From: Acidimicrobiales bacterium
GTDB lineage: Bacteria; Actinomycetota; Acidimicrobiia; Acidimicrobiales; SHLQ01
Length of the DNA: 53,527 nt
Direction of reading: 5' to 3'
NCBI GenBank assembly: GCA_020629635.1
Contig: JAHDCX010000021.1
Coordinates: forward strand, 1 to 53,527
The notes under the pieces were generated by a model. It ran no database searches, was not told the DNA's origin, and worked only from the letters and a program-made list of their open reading frames with translations. Every line of letters starts with the position of its first letter. Position 1 is the first letter of the stretch. The translations under genes and the position numbers were made by a program. Positions 50,982 to 53,527 of this stretch are shown piece by piece.

Positions 50982-51635
50982 TCAGGCGCTTCGGTCGTCC
51001 TCGAGCGCACCGCGCTGGTGGTAGTAGCCGAGAATCTGCAGCTCACTGGCCAGATCGACCTTTCGGAGCGGAATGTGCTCGGGGACCTGGATGATCGTCG
51101 GTGCGAAGGTGAGGATCGAGCCGATGCCGGCATCGATCAGGGCGTCGGCAACGGTTTGTGCGGCCGACGCGGGGGTGGAGATGATGCCGACGGCGAGGTC
51201 GAGTTCGTCGACGAGTTCGGGCAGATCACTCACTGACCGGACTTCGAGCCCGTCGATAACCGTGCCGACCTTGAGCGGGTCTGCGTCGACCAGCGCACGG
51301 ATCGGAAACCCGCGGGTGGTGAATCCGCCGTAGTGCGCGAGCGCGTGGCCGAGATTTCCCATACCGACGATGACGACCGGAGCGTCGGTGTCGAGCCCAA
51401 GTGCGGCACCGATCTGATGAAGCAGCACCTCGACTTCGTAGCCAACACCCCGGACCCCGTAGGTCCCGAGGTACGACAGGTCCTTGCGGACTTTGGCTGC
51501 GTTCACGCCAGCGCACTCGGCGAGCCGGGCCGAACTGACCGTCGCTTCGCCGGCGCGGGCCAGATCGACCAAGGCACGACGGTAGAGCGGGAGCCGCGCG
51601 ACCGTTGCGTCAGGGATGTCTCGGGGCTGCACCAC
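50982..51635 (-). CDS. rex: Redox-sensing transcriptional repressor Rex
   Basis: 217 residues. The winged-helix part reads IPDATVARLPLYRRALVDLA, AECAGVNAAKVRKDLSYLG and GVRGVGYEV. The NAD(H)-binding part reads VVIVGMGNLGHALAHYGGF and RALVDADPLKVGTVIDG. It represses respiration and related genes when NADH is low. GTG 51635 is chosen because a TACCGT -10 box is 6 bases before it; GTG 51632 is next. It heads the rex-hemACD block known from Streptomyces. Confidence 0.96.
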   Translation of the reverse strand: MVQPRDIPDATVARLPLYRRALVDLARAGEATVSSARLAECAGVNAAKVRKDLSYLGTYGVRGVGYEVEVLLHQIGAALGLDTDAPVVIVGMGNLGHALAHYGGFTTRGFPIRALVDADPLKVGTVIDGLEVRSVSDLPELVDELDLAVGIISTPASAAQTVADALIDAGIGSILTFAPTIIQVPEHIPLRKVDLASELQILGYYHQRGALEDDRSA

Positions 51636-51641
51636 GACACC

Positions 51642-51647
51642 ACGGTA
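51642..51647 (-). promoter_or_regulatory. -10 box of a leaderless promoter for rex
   Basis: TACCGT on the minus strand with a 6-base gap to the GTG of rex, and no ribosome site. Confidence 0.5.
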
Positions 51648-51706
51648 GCGCTGTTCGCCGTCGCCCGCCGTGGGCAGATCGTCGGATCCCCGCCCACCCC
51701 ATGTGG

Positions 51707-51732
51707 TTGAGTGGGCCCATCGCCCCACTCAA
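51707..51732. promoter_or_regulatory. Hairpin or operator between rex and the CAP-domain gene
   Basis: TTGAGTGGG-(8 bases)-CCCACTCAA, a perfect 9-bp stem in the 130-bp divergent gap, ending 33 bp before the CAP start. It could be a regulator's site for both genes or a 5'-leader hairpin. Confidence 0.45.
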
Positions 51733-51765
51733 GGTGAGGCGTCTTCCCGGCCGACACCTTTGGGG

Positions 51766-52491
51766 ATGTTGCTCGCACCGACGCTCGAACGACCCGTCCG
51801 TCGCCAGGTTCTGGCGATCATCGTCGCGATCTCGCTGGTCTTTCCGTTCCTCGGAGTGTCTGGCGCTTCCGCGTCGGCCTCAGACGAACTCGCCTTCATC
51901 GACCGGGTCAACCAGACCCGTGCCGCCGCAGGCCTCAGCCCCCTGACCTTCGACGTGCAACTCACGAATCTCGCACGCGGCTGGTCTCAAGAGATGCAGT
52001 CCGGTGTTTGCGGCGAGGGGGTGTTCATCTGCCATGCCAGTCCGATCTCGGCCGGCGTCACCCACGCCTGGGCCAAACTGGGCGAGAACGTCGGAACCGG
52101 TCCCGACATCAACTCGGTCATGGACGCGTTCGTCGCCTCCCCGGGGCACTACGCGAACATCGTCGATCCCGAGTTCACCCACATCGGCGTCGGTGTCGTC
52201 TGGGATGGCGCCCGGCTGTACACCACCCACCGATTCATGAAGCTCCAGGGCGCACCCCCGACCACCACGCAAGCGCCCACAACGACCGCCGCCCCGACCA
52301 CAACTGCCGTGCCGGCAACGGCACCCTCGACGACGGCCCCCACGTCGTCCCCCTCGACGACAGAAGCGCCGCCCACGACATCGGCGCCGACGACGACCAC
52401 CATTGCCCCTGCCCCGACGAGCGCGGTGCTCGTCGGCCCGTCAGGGCGCAGTCGCGCAAGTGTTCTCGCCGACGCCTTGATCGGACGCTAG
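51766..52491 (+). CDS. Secreted CAP/SCP-domain protein with Thr/Pro tail
   Basis: 241 residues. A signal peptide (about residues 14-43, RQVLAIIVAISLVFPFLGVS then ASASA) is followed by a CAP domain: FIDRVNQTRAAAGLSPLTF, GENVGTGPDINSVMDAFV and ASPGHYANIVDPEFTHIGVG. The conserved acidic and His residues of the family site are present. The final 75 residues are rich in Thr/Pro/Ala with TTT repeats, like wall-spanning linkers. Function is uncertain, perhaps cell-wall binding. No sortase motif is seen. Confidence 0.9.
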   Translation: MLLAPTLERPVRRQVLAIIVAISLVFPFLGVSGASASASDELAFIDRVNQTRAAAGLSPLTFDVQLTNLARGWSQEMQSGVCGEGVFICHASPISAGVTHAWAKLGENVGTGPDINSVMDAFVASPGHYANIVDPEFTHIGVGVVWDGARLYTTHRFMKLQGAPPTTTQAPTTTAAPTTTAVPATAPSTTAPTSSPSTTEAPPTTSAPTTTTIAPAPTSAVLVGPSGRSRASVLADALIGR

Positions 52492-52498
52492 GACTCGA

Positions 52499-52588
52499 TT
52501 ACCCCGCCAAGAAGACGAACTGCGTCAGCGCGGCACCAAGAATCACGATCAACAAGATGATGATCGTCAACGTGACCGCAGGTCTCAT
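52499..52588 (-). CDS. 29-residue single-pass membrane protein coupled to SAM hydrolase
   Basis: The product starts MRPAVTLTIIILLIVILGAA and ends LTQFVFLAG: one positively charged N-terminal residue and a long hydrophobic helix. GGAGGGG lies 5 bases before the ATG and the start overlaps the stop of the SAM hydrolase gene (ATGA), which together make translation likely. Function unknown. It could anchor or regulate the enzyme. It ends 7 bp from the convergent CAP gene. Confidence 0.65.
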   Translation of the reverse strand: MRPAVTLTIIILLIVILGAALTQFVFLAG

Positions 52589-53457
52589 GACCCCTCCGAT
52601 TCGCTGGACGAACGTCCGAGCGTCACCGAAACGCTCGCACCCGGCGATCGACCGTCCGTTCGGTCGATGCGGAGCTCGTCACTGGTCGAGATACCGAGCG
52701 CCTCTGCCGCCGATCCGCCATTGACCGCCAAGGACACCAGTCCGGAAGAATCGATCACCGCGCCGACCTCGCCGGTCGAAATCGCCCGGTACGCCGGCCG
52801 CATCGCGATCGTCGTTCGGCGATCTCCCACGATCAGGGAGAACGGATCGCCCCACTCCGCGAGATCATCGGGTCCGATGTTCAACTGCACGTTGCCGTAC
52901 TGGTCGACCCAGAGCGCTTCGACGAGGAGCACCCCATCTTCGACGCCGATGACCGGAAGCAACCCGGGCATGAGCGTCGCAGGATCGATGGCCGGTCCGA
53001 ATTCGTCCATGGGCACGCCGGCACACAAATGTGCGGCAGCGGGACCGAAGACGTCGCGGCCGTCGAAGGTTCCGCCGAGTTTGGGGAGCTGATAGGCGGG
53101 ATTGGTCAGCTCCACGGCGGCCGTTGCTCCGCCGACCATCGCCACCGCCGAAGCCAACAGGCCATTGTCGGGTCCGACCAGCACCGATGCGCCCTCGCCG
53201 ACCTCGATCGCCACCGCACGACGGTCCGTGCCGACACCGGGGTCCACCACCCCGAGCACCACACCCGGGCAGAGGAACTGCGCCGCTCGGGCAAGCGCCA
53301 GCGCCCCGGCACGCACATCGTGTGGACGGATCCCGTGGGTGATGTCAATGACGGTCGCGTCCGGCTCAATCGATCGAATCACCGAGTGGACCACGCCGAC
53401 GAACTCGTCGGCATGCCCAAAATCGGACAGAAAGGAGATCGTCGAGTACCGCACCAC
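52585..53457 (-). CDS. SAM hydroxide adenosyltransferase (DUF62 family)
   Basis: 290 residues. ISFLSDFGHADEFVGVVH begins the protein, VLGVVDPGVGTDRRAVAIE carries the conserved Arg and Asp, and LVGPDNGLL follows; VDQYGNVQLNI lies in the C-terminal barrel. The family splits S-adenosylmethionine to adenosine and methionine and is related to fluorinases and chlorinases. The 23-residue insertion of the fluorinase is not evident. A GTG start is used at 53457, and a TAGCCT box lies 5 bases before it. Confidence 0.92.
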   Translation of the reverse strand: MVRYSTISFLSDFGHADEFVGVVHSVIRSIEPDATVIDITHGIRPHDVRAGALALARAAQFLCPGVVLGVVDPGVGTDRRAVAIEVGEGASVLVGPDNGLLASAVAMVGGATAAVELTNPAYQLPKLGGTFDGRDVFGPAAAHLCAGVPMDEFGPAIDPATLMPGLLPVIGVEDGVLLVEALWVDQYGNVQLNIGPDDLAEWGDPFSLIVGDRRTTIAMRPAYRAISTGEVGAVIDSSGLVSLAVNGGSAAEALGISTSDELRIDRTDGRSPGASVSVTLGRSSSESEGS

Positions 53458-53472
53458 TCAAGAGGCTACAAG

Positions 53473-53491
53473 GCTGCCCAGCACGCAAACG
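53473..53491. repeat. 19-bp direct repeat, copy 1
   Basis: GCTGCCCAGCACGCAAACG, repeated after 17 bases. It lies just upstream of the SAM hydrolase promoter region. Confidence 0.75.
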
Positions 53492-53508
53492 GCCGGGCAC
53501 GATCACAT

Positions 53509-53527
53509 GCTGCCCAGCACGCAAACG
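53509..53527. repeat. 19-bp direct repeat, copy 2, at the window edge
   Basis: An exact copy ending on the last base of the window, so more copies may lie outside. Confidence 0.75.

Noticed and set aside
53473-53527. Start of a CRISPR array
   Set aside because: Only two copies of 19 bp with a 17-base spacer are visible, shorter than usual CRISPR repeats and spacers, and no cas gene is in the window.
1-53527. tRNA, rRNA, insertion sequences, phage genes
   Set aside because: No clover-leaf, rRNA-like or transposase/integrase sequence was recognised by reading the window. A tRNA scan could not be run.

Overview
High-GC chromosome of an actinobacterium. The gene starts (many GTG), the frequent 1-4 base stop/start overlaps (ATGA, GTGA, TGATG), the rex-hemA-hemC-hemD order, an F420-type luciferase-like oxidoreductase, an AbiEi/DUF559-type protein and several promoters placed for leaderless mRNAs all point to Actinomycetota. 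A marine Acidimicrobiia-type organism such as the Ilumatobacter group is my best guess, but this is inference: no rRNA or other taxonomic marker lies in the window.

Left part (1-24.8 kb plus 26.9-32.9 kb) is a large surface-polysaccharide region. After the tail of an RND/MMPL-type transporter and a cyclotransferase/FMN-oxidase fusion come an O-acyltransferase and SGNH hydrolase pair. A rightward run follows: CMP-sugar synthetase, 2-hydroxyacid dehydrogenase, membrane-anchored methyltransferase and two tandem sulfotransferases. A leftward run (14.7-7.4 kb) holds a GT2, an unknown protein, an SDR, a GT-B-like enzyme, a GT-C membrane enzyme and a large GT2 plus Maf/DUF115-like enzyme. A rightward run (14.8-18.8 kb) encodes a membrane methyltransferase-like protein, an 810-residue double glycosyltransferase and a methyltransferase. 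Finally an 11-gene leftward run (32.8-18.7 kb) encodes GtrA, two paralogous membrane proteins, a GT2-methyltransferase fusion, a lipoprotein amidase, purN-purH, a second GT2-Maf enzyme, another membrane protein, a methyltransferase and a DPM-like GT2. Together these look able to build and export a sulfated, methylated, possibly acidic-sugar-containing cell-surface glycan.

Middle part (32.9-42.2 kb): a small membrane protein with an M48 protease, thioredoxin, an AraC-family regulator, a DinB-like protein, a mercuric-reductase-like flavoprotein, an AbiEi/DUF559 protein and sucCD. Three copies of one 45-bp palindromic repeat bracket the flavoprotein and the DUF559 gene. A membrane-anchored Rieske-like protein without metal ligands and a GNAT acetyltransferase follow.

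Right part (42.2-53.5 kb): PcrA/UvrD helicase, an ECF-type sigma factor with a putative membrane anti-sigma partner, an LLM oxidoreductase with a HIT protein, the haem operon rex-hemA-hemC-hemD, a secreted CAP-domain protein, and a SAM hydrolase translationally coupled to a 29-residue single-pass membrane protein. Direct repeats lie upstream of the sigma factor and at the right edge. No tRNA, rRNA, insertion sequence or convincing CRISPR array was seen, and no gene-free stretch exceeds 300 bases.
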